64,000 nt of DNA, taken from Hemicordylus capensis. Taxonomy: Eukaryota; Chordata; Lepidosauria; Squamata; Cordylidae. Within the stretch, counting starts at the first letter, position 1; each line of letters starts with the position of its first letter. Positions 24,166 to 35,141 of this stretch are shown here, one piece after another. The DNA is taken from NCBI RefSeq assembly GCF_027244095.1, contig NC_069670.1, positions 18,061,320-18,125,319 of the forward strand. The letters run 5' to 3'. Below the pieces are notes generated by a model that worked only from the letters and a program-made list of their open reading frames with translations, did no database searches and had not been told where the DNA came from. The position numbers and the translations under genes are program-made.

Positions 24166-24498
24166 GTGGGCTGCGGGCCGGGGATCCTCCTCCGTTCTCT
24201 GGGGCCTGCCTGCCTCCCTTCCTCCTGCGGAGGGGGGCGGCTCGAGCGGGGCTGCCTGAGCACCCCGCCGAAGGCTCAGTGGGGGCAGGCAGCAGCGAGC
24301 GGGGCGGGCGGAGAAGGGGGCAGAAGAGAAGGCCCAGCCCCGCGGGGGGAGGCGCCTGCCTGGGAGGCCCCGGAGGAGGAGGAGCTGGGAGCGCTTGGCC
24401 CGGAGAAGAGGAGTCGCCGCAGCCCCCGCAGGGCTCCCCGAACTCGGCCCCCCCCCGCTCCTCCGGCTGCCGCTGGACGGCCCCTCCCATCACTCGGT

Positions 24499-24528
24499 GC
24501 AGCAGAGGGCGATGGGAGTTGTAGTCCC
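24499..24528. promoter_or_regulatory. CTCF-like plus ZNF143-like motifs near the DCAF8 promoter
   Basis: GCAGCAGAGGGCGA matches the CTCF core at 12 of 14 positions. It abuts GATGGGAGTTGTAGTCC, the complement of the MITE/ZNF143-like core. Both lie in the CpG island, in what looks like an old MITE. Function is inferred only. Confidence 0.5.
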
Positions 24529-24535
24529 TGCGCCC

Positions 24536-24870
24536 TGGGCGAAGAGGCGCCTTTTAAAAGTGGCGATTCTCCTATATTAAGCGGGGGGGGGAGCGACTGG
24601 CCCTGTCCCAGCTCAGCGCAGCAGCGTCCCCCCAGTGGTGGCGGCGTCTCCCTTGATGTTTTTTTCTTCTCCTTTTTTTGGATGGTGAGCCCTTTGGGGA
24701 CGGGGAGCCGTGTTGGTGGTTTGTTTACTTCTCTGTGTAAACTGTTCTGGAAACTTCTGTGGAAAATTCGTATCTAAGTATTATTATTATCACTATTATT
24801 ATTGATTTATTTGACTAGTAGTACAACTGCTAGTCACAAAGAGTCAACACCGACTTGACGGCACTTGATC
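24536..24870 (+). mobile_element. LINE 3' end plus Sauria SINE tail fragment
   Basis: 24536-24790 is the recurrent LINE-end segment (GGTGAGCCCTTTGGGGACGG, then TGTAAACTGTTCTGG). 24833-24870 is a piece of Sauria/Bov-B 3' end (CACCGACTTGACGGCAC). Confidence 0.5.
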
Positions 24871-25206
24871 AGCCAGTACAAGGCCACCAGGGCACCCAAG
24901 TTTGAGAACTGCAAGTTTGAGAGCGATCTTCAGGGGTCAAGAAGTGTAGGCTCAGTTCACCAGCCAGACCAAATATTTTACTCGTTGGATGGTTCCTCAA
25001 ACTACATTGTTACTTGTAAGGGTTACTTCCCACTCATCAGGCTTCTGTTTTTCACTTGTCACAGACGAGTAGACTAGTGGATTGCTGAGCCCTGACCAGA
25101 TCTTTGCATGTACCTGAAGGGCTGCCCCTAAAAGGTGTCCGCTTTGCTCCTGAAGACAGGGCTAGAACTGGTGGGGTGGGGGAGGCTTGCAGTGGCAAGG
25201 AAACTG

Positions 25207-25770
25207 CTGACAGGCAGAAATTCAACAGGTTGACAGGGGTGGTGTGTCAGATTGCAAGAAGAAATGGTTCCATTCTGCTCTGCACGGGTCAGACGACCTC
25301 ACTTGGAGTACCGCATGCAGTGCCGTGGCCTGCATTTTAAGAAAGATGTGAATAAACTGGAAAGGTTTTTAGAGGTAGGCAGCAAAGATGGGGAGGAATC
25401 GGAACCAAGGCCTTTGAGGAGCAGTAGAAAGAGCCGGGGAAGTTAAGCCTGGGAGAGAGAGAACAGCCATCTTCAAATATCTGGAAGGCTGTTGCACAGA
25501 AGAAGGGGCAAGTTTGTTCTCTGGTACTCCGGAGGACCCAAGTCAGTGGGCTGAAGTTACAAGGAAGCAGATCTAGGCTAGCTGTTGGGAAGAACTTCCA
25601 AACGTTAAGAGTTGCTTGGCAGTGGAGCAGTCCGCCTCACCCAGTGGCGGGCTCTCCTTTGCTGGAGGCTTCCAAACAGAGACTGGACAGCCAGCCGTCA
25701 GGGACACTCGGGCAGTTTCATGCCCAGAGCAGGGCCGATGGACTAGGAGACCTTTAAGGCACCTTCCAAC
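25207..25770 (+). mobile_element. CR1-type LINE 3' part
   Basis: Contains a degraded RT C-terminal signature (RPHLEYRMQ, KKDVNKLER) and the characteristic 3' untranslated wording ATCTTCAAATATCTGGAAGG through CCTTCCAACTC. It lies in DCAF8 intron 1. Confidence 0.5.
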
Positions 25771-26169
25771 TCTCACCCCTGTAAGTCATCTCACTCTTTT
25801 TGTGCTTGTGCACACCAGCACAATATTCCTGTGTGTGTGGCTAGATGGACTACTGGCCTGACTTAGTATAAGGTAGTTTTCCTACATAATCTGAGAGATT
25901 TAAAAGGATCTGCTTATTGATGGTGGCGTTGAAATCATGACTAGGTAGCCATCCAGTGTGACATAGAGATAAATAGGGGTCTGTGTCAGACTCTCTTTGC
26001 ATGCATATATGTACGTGTGCACATGTACCAATTAGTAATATTTCTAAATAAAAATAGAGGGGGGTGTGCATGTATGTCTTTATGTAGCGTGATGGCTGGT
26101 GGGGATGCGTGTGAGCACATATCTATAAAACTGTTTGTTGATGATGTCATATTAAGAGTGACTCTCTAC

Positions 26170-26311
26170 CAGGCCTGTTCAAAGTAGGCCCCCCCCCCAG
26201 GCTGTTTCTGGGCTACACGGCTCCCATAATTCCCAGACAAAATGGCCAATAGCCAAGGATTATGGGAGTTGTAGGCCAACATCTGCAGGAGGACCAAAGT
26301 TGAGCAGTCCG
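26170..26311. mobile_element. Family A MITE
   Basis: CAGGCCTGTTCAAAGTAGGC to AAAGTTGAGCAGTCCGG, with inverted cores (CCCATAATTCCC / GGATTATGGGAGTTGTAG). Confidence 0.5.
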
Positions 26312-27109
26312 GCTTATACCACGCATGTTTTTTTTAAAGGGAAAAGGCCCACTTTCCTGGAGACCTGTGGATTCTCCAGCAGGAAGAGGCTGTCTAGCTT
26401 GCATCTGAAATGGTGCAGAAAATGACCAGGCCAGCCCCATTTTTAATGAGCTTTCTGGATCATTTAACTAAATAGCCTTATGCTGAGATCTGCCTTGGCA
26501 GTTGATGTGCCTTTTCTTAAGGCTTCCCCAGTGTGTATGCTGACAGCTACATATGCATATTTGTGCATGCACGGGCACAATTTTTTGGGCTTCCGTTTAA
26601 AGTAGTCGAAGCAATATACTGGAAGAGCTTCATTACGTATATACAAATTTGCTCCCTTGAGCTCCGTGGAGGAAAGGGAGGCCAGCAGTGAAGCGGTCAT
26701 CTTATGCATTTCAGTTTTGCAAACAAGTCTATAAAAATGGCAAGTTTGCGTAACTTTGGATTAGTCGAGCAACAGACCGATGCAGGCCCATCAAGGGCCT
26801 GACAGTTGTGTGAGCTTCCCATTTCTGCCTGCTCGCCTGAAGGGACCATTCTTCCTTACCGCAGACAAGTGGCTGTTTTCAGGCCTGCTATCTCTGTCAC
26901 CGGGCGGGAGAGCAGCTTGCAAGGAATGGGGAAGTTGACCCACCAATCTCCCACCCCCTTGCTTTGCAAGTACCTTCTTCATAGCCTGGTATGAGAGCTC
27001 TTCCCTGCCGCCCCTTGCCCGGCTGTGGAGGTGGATTTCCACCCCAGGTTAGGCCGTCTCCCAATTCCATGTGAGAGTCAGCTGCTGCCTTCCTATAGTT
27101 CTCGCACAG

Positions 27110-27277
27110 GGCTGCACAACTTCGGCCCTCCAGCGATTGTTGACTGCAACAATACAATGCTACAGCTCCCCCAAACAATACTACAACTCCCATCATCCAT
27201 CTCTTGGCCGCTGTGGCTGGGAATGCTGCACATTGTAGTCCATCAGCAGCTGGAGGGCCGAAGTTGGGTAGCTCTGT
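27110..27277. mobile_element. Family A MITE with internal duplication
   Basis: GGGCTGCACAACTTCGGCCC to GAGGGCCGAAGTTGGGTAG. The left core is repeated with CAACAATAC-type filler, making it longer than its relatives. It ends about 300 bp before the DCAF8 untranslated exon 2. Confidence 0.5.
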
Positions 27278-27572
27278 TCTTATGCCCCCGTGAGCTGGAT
27301 GGAAAGTAGCAGGTCCCCTGCAACGTTCGGAAAGTGCGCAGATCTTCTTTGGGCCAGGCGGGGTTTCCATGTGCAGAGCGCAAGCTTCGGGGGGGGGCAG
27401 ATTGAAAATTCTGGGAGCACACTTGAGATTGGGCCAGCCTTAACATGGGAACTAAAAACGTCCTTGATGGAGGCAGAGATTGGGGTGGCCGGTGGGGAGG
27501 GGAGGAGTAGGACTCGGTGTCCATAATTACCGTTCTGATTTAAATCCTGTCTCTGTCTCCCCCACCGTTCAG

Positions 27573-27649
27573 TCTGACAGCCATTCTTCAGCGCCAGTTC
27601 CCAGCTACTCCTGGATCTCTTCTGAGGATCGACGAGGGAGGCGGGAAAG
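27573..27649 (+). other. DCAF8: DCAF8 5' untranslated exon 2
   Basis: A 77-nt segment with a strong acceptor (CCCCACCGTTCAG) and donor (GGAAAG/GTGAGT), in otherwise repeat-poor sequence between the CpG island and the first coding exon. The frame continuing into the DCAF8 ATG is open through the whole exon but has no ATG. It is therefore most likely 5'UTR. Use of this exon is inferred from splice signals alone. Confidence 0.5.
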
Positions 27650-28036
27650 GTGAGTGCCTCTATTCATACTTGCCTAACGATTTAAAGTGTCTAATAATTT
27701 ATCGGGGATGAAATCTTGAACAAGTGTCTTGGCCGGGGGTAGGTGCCGTAATGATTAGGGTGGCGTTAGGCTTGGACTTGGAAGCAAGCCCCGTAGATTT
27801 TGGTGGAACTGGCTTCAAGTCAGTCGGTATGGGGTTGGGGGGGGGTGGTCTCTAGGCTATGTACTCCTCTCCCCTCCCCATAGCTTGTCCTGGCCTGGGC
27901 GAATCGGGGGCTGCCTTCATCCAGCAATGACCAGGCTGCACATGATGTGAGGAGGAGGCTGGTGCTGTGGGTGGGATGAGGTCTGTCTTGCTCAGACAAG
28001 GGCCTCGAGTTCTGCTGGTTGTCCGGCTTGAATAAA

Positions 28037-28362
28037 ATGAGGAGAGCTGGTCCTGAGTGAGCGAGCATGCATTGTCCCCTTTGCTAAGCAGGGTCTGCCC
28101 TGGTTTGCATTTGGATGGGAGGCTAGAAGTATGAGCACCGTAAGATCTTCCCCTGAGGGGATGGGGCCGCTCTGGGAAGAGCACCTGCATGCTGGGAAGA
28201 GCAGAAGGTTCCACGTTCCCTCCCTAGCAGCTTCTCCAAGATAGGACTGAGAGAGACTCCTGCCTTGCAGCCTTGGAGAAGCTGCTGCCAGTCTGGGTAG
28301 GCAAGACTGAGCTAGACGGACCAATGGCCTGACTCTGTATAAAGCAGCTTCCTGTTTTCCTA
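28037..28362 (+). mobile_element. Composite 5S/tRNA SINE, full length
   Basis: GAGGAGAGCTGGTCCTGAG head, then TTTGCTAAGCAGGGTCTGCC and TTTGGATGGGAGGC (5S A-box- and C-box-like). The tRNA-like half is degraded. It ends in CTGACTCTGTATAAAGCAGC. Confidence 0.5.
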
Positions 28363-28699
28363 AACCCAGCACACTTCCTGAGGCAGACTCTTGGAGCCAC
28401 CAGCTGGGTAGCCGCATGCCCCTTGCCACTCTTTGGGACTGATCCGGCCCTTGAGAACTCTGCGAGGAGCGCCTCAGATCACACTCTTTGCAAAGCTTGC
28501 AAGAAGCACGAGGAGAGAAGAGGAGGCTGCTGGCAACCCCCCCCCCCCTTCTGCTGCTCATGCACTTTCAAAGCTTGCCAGGCCCAGTTTTGAAAGGGGT
28601 TTGCCCCCCTCCCCCCAGGGGGGCATGGGTCAAGGCGACATTTTGTGCCTTGCCATACTGACATGCCATGTCAGTAGCATTGTGATGCCTCTTGGAGTG

Positions 28700-29062
28700 A
28701 GCAACGGCTGACAGACTTGGGTCGTGTGAATGGTCCCCTTTGCTAAGCAGGGTCTGCCTTGGTTTGCATTTGGATGGGAGACTACATGGGAGCGCTGTAA
28801 GATTTTCCCCTTAGGGAGTAGCTCGGTCGAAGAGCGTCTGCCTGCTTGCGTGCATGCAGAAGGTCCTAGGTTCACTCCTTGGCATACGCATATAGGACTA
28901 GGAGAGACTTCTGCCTGCAAGCTTGGCAAAGCCGCTGCTAGTCAGGATAGACAACACTGAGTAGTAGTTCTTTTATTGCTGCCATAGGCCAAACATACTG
29001 AGTAGATGGACCAAGGGTCTGACTCGGTAGAAGGCAGCTTCTTGATAGAAGGCAGCTTCTTA
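28700..29062 (+). mobile_element. Composite 5S/tRNA SINE with internal insertion
   Basis: 5S-like TTTGCTAAGCAGGGTCTGCC and TTTGGATGGGAGAC are intact. Near the 3' end about 36 bp (TAGTTCTTTTATTGCTGCCA onward) interrupt the CTGAGTAGATGGACC segment. Confidence 0.5.
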
Positions 29063-29815
29063 CGTTCCTGTGGGTCTAGTTTGATCGGAGTGGCCTCTTC
29101 CTCTTCTGAGCACAAGAACCCCCACTTTCCCCCCGCTTGGGAACCTTGAAATGTTGGTCTGTTCCAACTGCCTAAAATGTCAGAGCACACAGTCCTGTCA
29201 TTGGGTTTAGAAGTGCTTCATGCTCTTGGAGGCAGTATCCCATGTTTAGGAGCCAGGGTCTTAAATGTTGAGGTGCCTGCCCTGTATTATTTTCTCCCTG
29301 CAGACCTCTAGGGAATCGTGGACTCCTCCAGCTTAATTGGAGTCTCTCCTTGCTAGTTAACACGGCCGGATGCTTTCGGGGAAAGACCAGGCTGGGGTGT
29401 TAAGGGACAGCCGTCACCAGGTCTGGGCTCAACATTCCTTGTAACTTTTCGGCTGTGGTTTCTGTGGTGATGCAGCTTTCCTGGGCCTGGGTGAGATTGG
29501 AGGGAAGAGGGAATCCCTTCCTGCGAGGGAATCTTGGTAGTCACGATAGCTAAATGGGACCTTCATATTCAGCGACAAGGTGCCGCTGGCTGAGGACCAG
29601 CCCTTGTGCCCCACTGGCCAGTCTCTCATTGGGGCTTTTGGGTGGCTGCTGTGGGACTAGAAGGTCCCTTCTTGGCCTGATCCCGCTGGGCCCACCTTGG
29701 CTTCTTGTTCTCTTGCCCTCCCTGAACCTGCTCCTGGGCTGTGGCACTGAGCCTCTTCTCTCATGACTCTGTCCAGGGCATCACACGGACCCCTGGCCAG
29801 CGCCTCCAGGCAAAG

Positions 29816-30104
29816 GCCCCAGTCTGAAACCTTGGAGATCTGCTGCCAGTCAGTGTAGACAACACTTGGCTCAAGGGTCAGAATCATTAGGAGGCAGCAT
29901 GTTGGAAACCTCCATTGCTCAGGGGCAGAGCAGCTGCTTTGCCTGCAGAAGGTCCCAGGTTCACTCCCTGGCAGCATCTCAGGGTAGGGCTGGGAGAGAG
30001 ACTCCTGCCTGAAACCTGGGGGAGCTGCTGCCAGTCAGTGTCGACAGTGCTGAGCGAGACGGCCGAATGGTCTGACGCAGTAGAAGGCAGCAGCTCCCTG
30101 TATT
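29816..30104 (+). mobile_element. Two tandem SINE pieces
   Basis: 29816-29905 is a 3' end only (GAAACCTTGGAGATCTGC). 29910-30104 is a tRNA-like module (ATTGCTCAGGGGCAGAGCAG, B box CAGGTTCACTCC). Confidence 0.5.
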
Positions 30105-30639
30105 CTTGGGTTCCATTTGGGGCGTTATCCAGAGGGGTGGAGGAAGTGTGTGCTGCTTCCTTTTCCTCCTGCGAAGGAAGCTGTTCCCTTCCGTTCTCCC
30201 CTCCAGCTCCCAGTGCTCCTGCCAGCCCAAAGCCCTTGGCGTTGCCGCTGACCTTGGGCGGCCTCTCCTCCCTTATCTGCTTACGGCTGGCTCTGGGGCA
30301 CCGCCAGGCCGTCTGATCACCTTGGCTGTGTGGCCACCGGCTTCTCTAATCGCTTCCTGGCCCAGCTGCGGCCGCTTCCCTCCCCTCCCCATAGGATTGC
30401 CTAGGCAGCGGCCTTTAGCACAGCTGCTGACCTCCCCTAGACTTCCGTTTCCGCTTTTCCCGTCTCCAGGCCCCAGATTGCGACGCAGGCATGTCAGGTG
30501 ACTTGCTGCCAACGTCCTCTCTGTCTCCCTCTCCATGTCCCGTTTGTCTCCGTGGAGGTGGGAGCAAAAGCTGCCCAAGCCCGTTACAGTGGCACGTGTT
30601 CCTCGTTCACCCAGAAGAGAAGAAACACATGCCACTGTC

Positions 30640-31091
30640 ACGGACTTTGGCATCGTTCACCCTTCGCAGTCTTGATTTTAGTGACGGGGGAGAGCAACCG
30701 GCCCTGTCCAGCCTCCCTCCAGCGGCTGTTGCTGGTGTCTCTCTTATGTTTCTTTTTTGGATTGTGAGCCCTTGGGGGACAGGGAGCCACACTTATTTGC
30801 TTATATCTATGCAAACTGCTTTGGGAACAGCCACCTCATGGCGCAGCGGAGGAGTAGCCTGCCTAGGGAGCAAGAGGTTGCTGGTTCGAATCCCCGCCGG
30901 TGTGTTTCCCAGACTACGGGAAACAAAAACCTCTATCGGGCAGCAGCGAGATTAGAAAGGTGCTGAAAGGCATCGTCTCATACTGCGTGGGAGGAGGCAA
31001 TGGTCATCCCCTCCTGTATTCTGCCAAAGACAACCACAGGGCTCTGTGGTCGCCCGGAGTCGACACCGACTCGACGGCACAACTTTTTAGC
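30640..31091 (+). mobile_element. LINE 3' end followed by a complete Sauria SINE
   Basis: 30640-30825 is the recurrent LINE-end segment. 30826-31091 is a Sauria SINE: GGCGCAGCGGAGGAGTAGCC head, GGTTCGAATCCCCGCC B box, GGGCAGCAGCGAGATTAG, and Bov-B-like GTCGACACCGACTCGACGGC end. This is the best squamate marker in the window. Confidence 0.5.
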
Positions 31092-31218
31092 CTGTCTTTC
31101 CTTATTTGAAACAGACAGGAGGTGGCTCGCAGTATGCAATCACAAGAACAAACAGGAATCTGCAATACTAATGAAAACAATTGCCCTTGTCTTAATCTTG
31201 TCCACAATATAAAAGTCC

Positions 31219-31690
31219 TGTAGCCTTTAGGTTTCTGGACAAAATACAAAGTGCTAATAAAGCCCTAAACAGCTTAGGCCCTGGGTATTTAAGAGCGCGC
31301 CGTCTTCACTACGAGCCCCACCGCCCATTGAGGTCATCTGAGGAGGTCCGTCTCCAGTTACCGCCAACTCGTTTGGTGGCTACACAAACTGACGGGCCTT
31401 CTCGGTCGCTGCCCCGAGACTGTGGAATGCCCTCCCTGCTGAGATACGATCCTCCCCATCTCTGGCAATTTAAGAAAAAACCCTGAAAACCCTTCTTTTC
31501 GCCCAAGCTTTTTCAGCTTTTTAAAATAGTCTGTTTTAATGTTATGGTTGATTTTAAACTGTTGACGGGTTTAACTTTGATATGTGTTTTTAATTGTTTT
31601 ATGTGTGGTTACGCCCAGAGACGGAAGTTTGGGTGGTATATAAGTTTGACGAATGAATGAATGAATGAATGAATGAATAATAAAAGTAGG
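31219..31690 (+). mobile_element. L2-clade LINE 3' fragment
   Basis: Similar to 11115-11590: TTTCTGGACAAAATACAAAG and GGCCCTGGGTATTTAAGAG, then a GGTGGTATATAAGTTTGACG tail and (AATG)n at 31649-31682. A further degraded repeat of unknown family follows to about 32060. Confidence 0.5.
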
Positions 31691-32420
31691 AGTATATACA
31701 GGTGGCACCATTCGAACAGAGAAGAAATCTCGCTCCTTTGCTAAGGGTCTCAACCAAACGCTGGGGGTGAAGGTAAAAGGTCTTCAGCTGTTGTTTAGAA
31801 ATGGGCCATTTGCCCGGCCCCAGCTCATATCCTGGCTGCCGCATCCTGCACTCCTTGTAGCACTCTGAGGTAGTGGCTGGGCCCCATAGAGGGCATTGCG
31901 GTAATCGAGTCTAAATGGAGCAAATGTCGCTGTGAGATTCAGAATCTGAATTAGTGGGCAAGCGCCACCGTTTAACCTGCAGTTCAGATGCTCTCCGAGA
32001 CTGCAGAAATCTGTTGCCAGATTTGGCTTTTTTAAAGCCAAGCTTTGGGTTACGGCCCATTTGACCCACGAGTATATCCCTTAGGTTCTGACAACAGTCT
32101 GAAGTGCCAGATTAGCAGCCAGGCATGCCCGATGCAGTTTATGAACCTCCCCCCGCCCCTCACCCCACTGCCCTTGATTTTGGCTGCACTCCTTTTTCAG
32201 AATTAAAACCCTGCATCTTGGCTCCAAGCATGGCACGGGAGAGAATGCTTACCTGTAACGTCCTTGCTTAGTTAGCTGGAGGTGTCTTATTTCAGGGAGG
32301 GAGAAGGGGACTCCTCAGGGGCTGCGAATCGTCACAGAGGAACCTGACAACTGGCACCCAACCCCAATTGGTTCTTTCGAGTTGTCGCCTCCTGGGAACC
32401 CCGTTATGCTGCACCTTGAA

Positions 32421-32734
32421 CCACACTTCGGAAGCTGCCTTTTACTGAGTCAGACCCTTGCTCCATCTAGCTCAGTATTGTCTACCCAGACTGGCAGCAG
32501 CTTCTCCAAGGTAGCAGGCAGGAGGAGTCTCTCTCGGCCCTGTTTTGGAGATGCCAGGGAGGGAACTTGGAGCCTTCTGCATGCAGGTGCTCTTCTCAGA
32601 GTGGCCCCATCCCCTGAAGGGAATGTCTTCCAGTGCTCACACCTGTAGTCTCCTATTCAAATGCAAACCAGGGCAGACCCTGCTCAGCAAAGGGGACAAT
32701 TCATGCTTGCTACCACAAGACCAGCTCTCCTCCT
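32421..32734 (-). mobile_element. Composite 5S/tRNA SINE, full length
   Basis: Complement runs from GGAAGCTGCCTTTTACTGAG to ACAAGACCAGCTCTCCTCC. The 5S-like part reads TTCAAATGCAAACCAGGGC and CCCTGCTCAGCAAAG. Confidence 0.5.
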
Positions 32735-32785
32735 TCACCCACTTAGTATTTCCTTTGTGCATTTTAGGCTGGGTTTTCTGGGCTG

Positions 32786-32925
32786 CTCAGCTTGGGCCCT
32801 CCTGCAGATGTTGGCCTACAACTCCCATAATCCCTGGCTATTGACCACTGGCTGGGGATTATGGGAGTTGTAGTTCAGAAATGGCTGGGAGGGGTCTAAG
32901 TTGAGAAGGCTTGGCTTAGATGATC
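32786..32925. mobile_element. Family A MITE
   Basis: GGGCTGCTCAGCTTGGGCCC to TAAGTTGAGAAGGCTTGG, with inverted ACTACAACTCCCATAATCCC-type cores. It lies 50 bp from the preceding SINE. Confidence 0.5.
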
Positions 32926-33984
32926 CCCCCACTCTCTCCCGCGCTGCCTCTTAAGCACTTCCTTCATCTGCTCGGCTCAGTCCCTGCCCCAAGGAGCTCC
33001 CAGTCTAAACACAACATAATGTTGTTTCTGCCTTCCAAGCGTTCTTGGCAAGTTAATGGCGGATTTCTCCTGACAATTTGACCCGAGGGCCCTCCAGCGG
33101 CCGCGAATCCAGCGGCTGCTGCCCGGGCTTGACTTTCTCCCTCGATCCAAATTGGCTTAATCAGCCATTGCTTTGAACTACCCAGCACTAAAGAAATAGC
33201 TGATGGCGCAGAGATTTTTCTCATCTCCGGAGCGTCTTAAGTTAACACTGCTGGAGGAAAGCAATTGATGAGGAGGCAGAGGAGAGAGAGCCCGGGGCTG
33301 GTAGTGGGAGCTGTTCTGGGGCGGTTGTGGTAAGGATGAAAGTTTGCTCTTGTCGTTGTGTCATACGCATGCAGAGTGCTTCCATGATATGCAGGATGAA
33401 AGGTCTCTGCCCAGATGAGCTTACAGTCTGGCGCTCGGCTCAGGGGAGGCAACGGGAGGGAGGACATGGGTAGGTGGGGGAAGAACAGACCTTTGAAGTC
33501 AGTTATAAGGACTTGGTTGCAACAGGAGATATGTACTAGACCAGGAGTTCAGCTTTCTTTTATCCAGCTCAGATATCCCATAGAGACTGATTGTGTTTAT
33601 ACGTACTCTCAACTTTTACAGGGATAAGACAAAGCTCCTCAAGTTCCTGGCTCACACCCAGACTCAGTTACTCACGAGTACTCCCGCTGAAATGATTGGG
33701 ACCAGTTTACTCGCCCCGGTAATTTCAGTGGGAGAACTTGGTGCGAATTCTTTGAAGCCGGGGAGGGGAGGGGCATGCTGAGCTTCAGCATGTAGATAGC
33801 CAATCCGGAGCAGAGGAGGAAGGTCTTGACCCTCCTCCCTCCCCTTCTGCAGTGGACACATGGCTGAGGACGCATCGGCTTCAAGCCAGTGATCCTCAAA
33901 TAGGGAGCAAATAATATGGGGAGGCAGAAGGTTTCCTTGGGGGTTCTGCTGCTCCAGTGTTGACCAGAAGGCTTCATGGTAGGG

Positions 33985-34316
33985 GTGGGGCTGTAGCTCA
34001 GTGGTAGACAGTGTTCCCTCTCACAGGGATCCCCAGGTGGTGTTGACTACAACTCCCAGAATCCCCGGCTTTTGCTTGGGGATTGTGGGAGTTGGAGTCG
34101 GCAACATCTGGGAATCCCTGTGAGAGGGGACACTGGTGGCAGACCCTCTGTTTTGCATGCAGGAGGTCCCAGGTTCAGTCCCTGGCAGCATCTCCAGGTA
34201 GGGCTGGGGAATGCCTCTGCCTGCATGCTCTGAGAGCTGCTGCCAGTCAGTGTAGAGCATCCGTAGCCAGATGGCCCGAAGAAGGTCTGACTCGGTGTAA
34301 GGCAGCTTCCTGTGGC
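33985..34316 (+). mobile_element. SINE tRNA-like module interrupted by a MITE
   Basis: GGGGCTGTAGCTCAGTGGTA starts the SINE. It breaks at 34008 and continues after 34136 with CCTCTGTTTTGCATGCAGG and B box CAGGTTCAGTCC. It ends CTGACTCGGTGTAAGGCAGC. Confidence 0.5.
34009..34135. mobile_element. Family B MITE inserted in a SINE
   Basis: Ends CAGTGTTCCCTCTCACAGG and TGAGAGGGGACACTG. Flanking GTGGTAGA (34001-34008) and GTGGCAGA (34136-34143) are the duplicated SINE sequence, 7 of 8 bases alike. Confidence 0.5.
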
Positions 34317-34365
34317 AAGTGGAAGGTCTCGAAGGAAGGGTTGTGGAGGTGTCCTGGGACTGGAG

Positions 34366-34493
34366 CAGGGTTCCCTCTAACGGGGATGTTGTGGACTACA
34401 ACTCCCAGAATCACCCTCTGCAATGGCTTTTGCTTGGGGATTCTGGGAGTTGTAGTCGGCAACATCTGGGAATCCCTGTTTGAGGGGACACTG
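34366..34493. mobile_element. Family B MITE
   Basis: CAGGGTTCCCTCTAACGGG to TTTGAGGGGACACTG, with inverted ACTACAACTCCCAGAATC cores. No clear target duplication. Confidence 0.5.
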
Positions 34494-35141
34494 CCTGGGA
34501 GTTGGTTCCCAGCCTAAAGGGCAGCGAGGGAGATGGGGCGGAGCAAGCATGCAATCTTCGGGGGGGGGCAGAGCAGAAGGCGAGCAGGCGGGGGGGCCGT
34601 GGGGGCCGAGGAGGCTTTGTGACTGGCAGTCGTTGAAAATGTGCCTGCGTTGGAAAGTTGCCGCCACCGCCACTGTCTGCTCTGGCAACAGAAGGCACCT
34701 GCTGCTCTTTGTGCTGCCTTGCACAGGGGAGTCCTCATGTGCTGGAGGATTTGGGGAGGGGGGTTGGAGACGTTGTGGTGGCTCATCTGATTCCCACGTG
34801 CCTTGCAGGAGGGGCTGGCTGCAGTGCAGGGGAGTGGCTACGTGCCGTAGCTGCCTCCCATGCTGCCGCCTCGCTCACTTCCGGACCGTTCCCGGTGTGG
34901 TTTTGGAAGCCGGCGCCTGTGCTAACGCCAGGAGCACCTGAACGGGCGTGAAATGGCACTTGGAGACCTGCGAACTCCCCAGCGGCTCCCTCGGCCTGGA
35001 ACTACCCCAGCCTCTGCTGGGAGAAGGACTCTTGTGCAAGCCGGGGTTCTCTCCCCCTCCACCGGCAGTGGGGCATGCAGAAAGCCCCCCCACAGCTGGC
35101 CTTTGGGGACGAGCGGTTCCATCGGGGGGAGATAGTTCAGG

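Larger units (their letters stand above)
23560..24560 (+). promoter_or_regulatory. DCAF8 CpG-island promoter
   Basis: Very CpG-rich sequence with inverted ETS-type CGGAAG/CTTCCG motifs (about 23565-23592) and a YY1-type motif at 23973-23983 (AAAATGGCGGC). YY1 elements of this kind often sit just downstream of the start of transcription, which suggests initiation near 23930-23970. Degenerate MITE sequence carrying ZNF143-like and CTCF-like motifs lies at 24475-24530. Confidence 0.5.

Noticed and set aside
23628-24493. Minus-strand 211- and 188-codon frames in the DCAF8 CpG island
   Set aside because: Low-complexity Pro/Ala/Arg translations of CpG-rich sequence antisense to the promoter.
28078-28125. 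Possible 5S rRNA gene or pseudogene
   Set aside because: Only the internal promoter region resembles 5S rRNA, and the same segment recurs in many SINE copies with common flanks.
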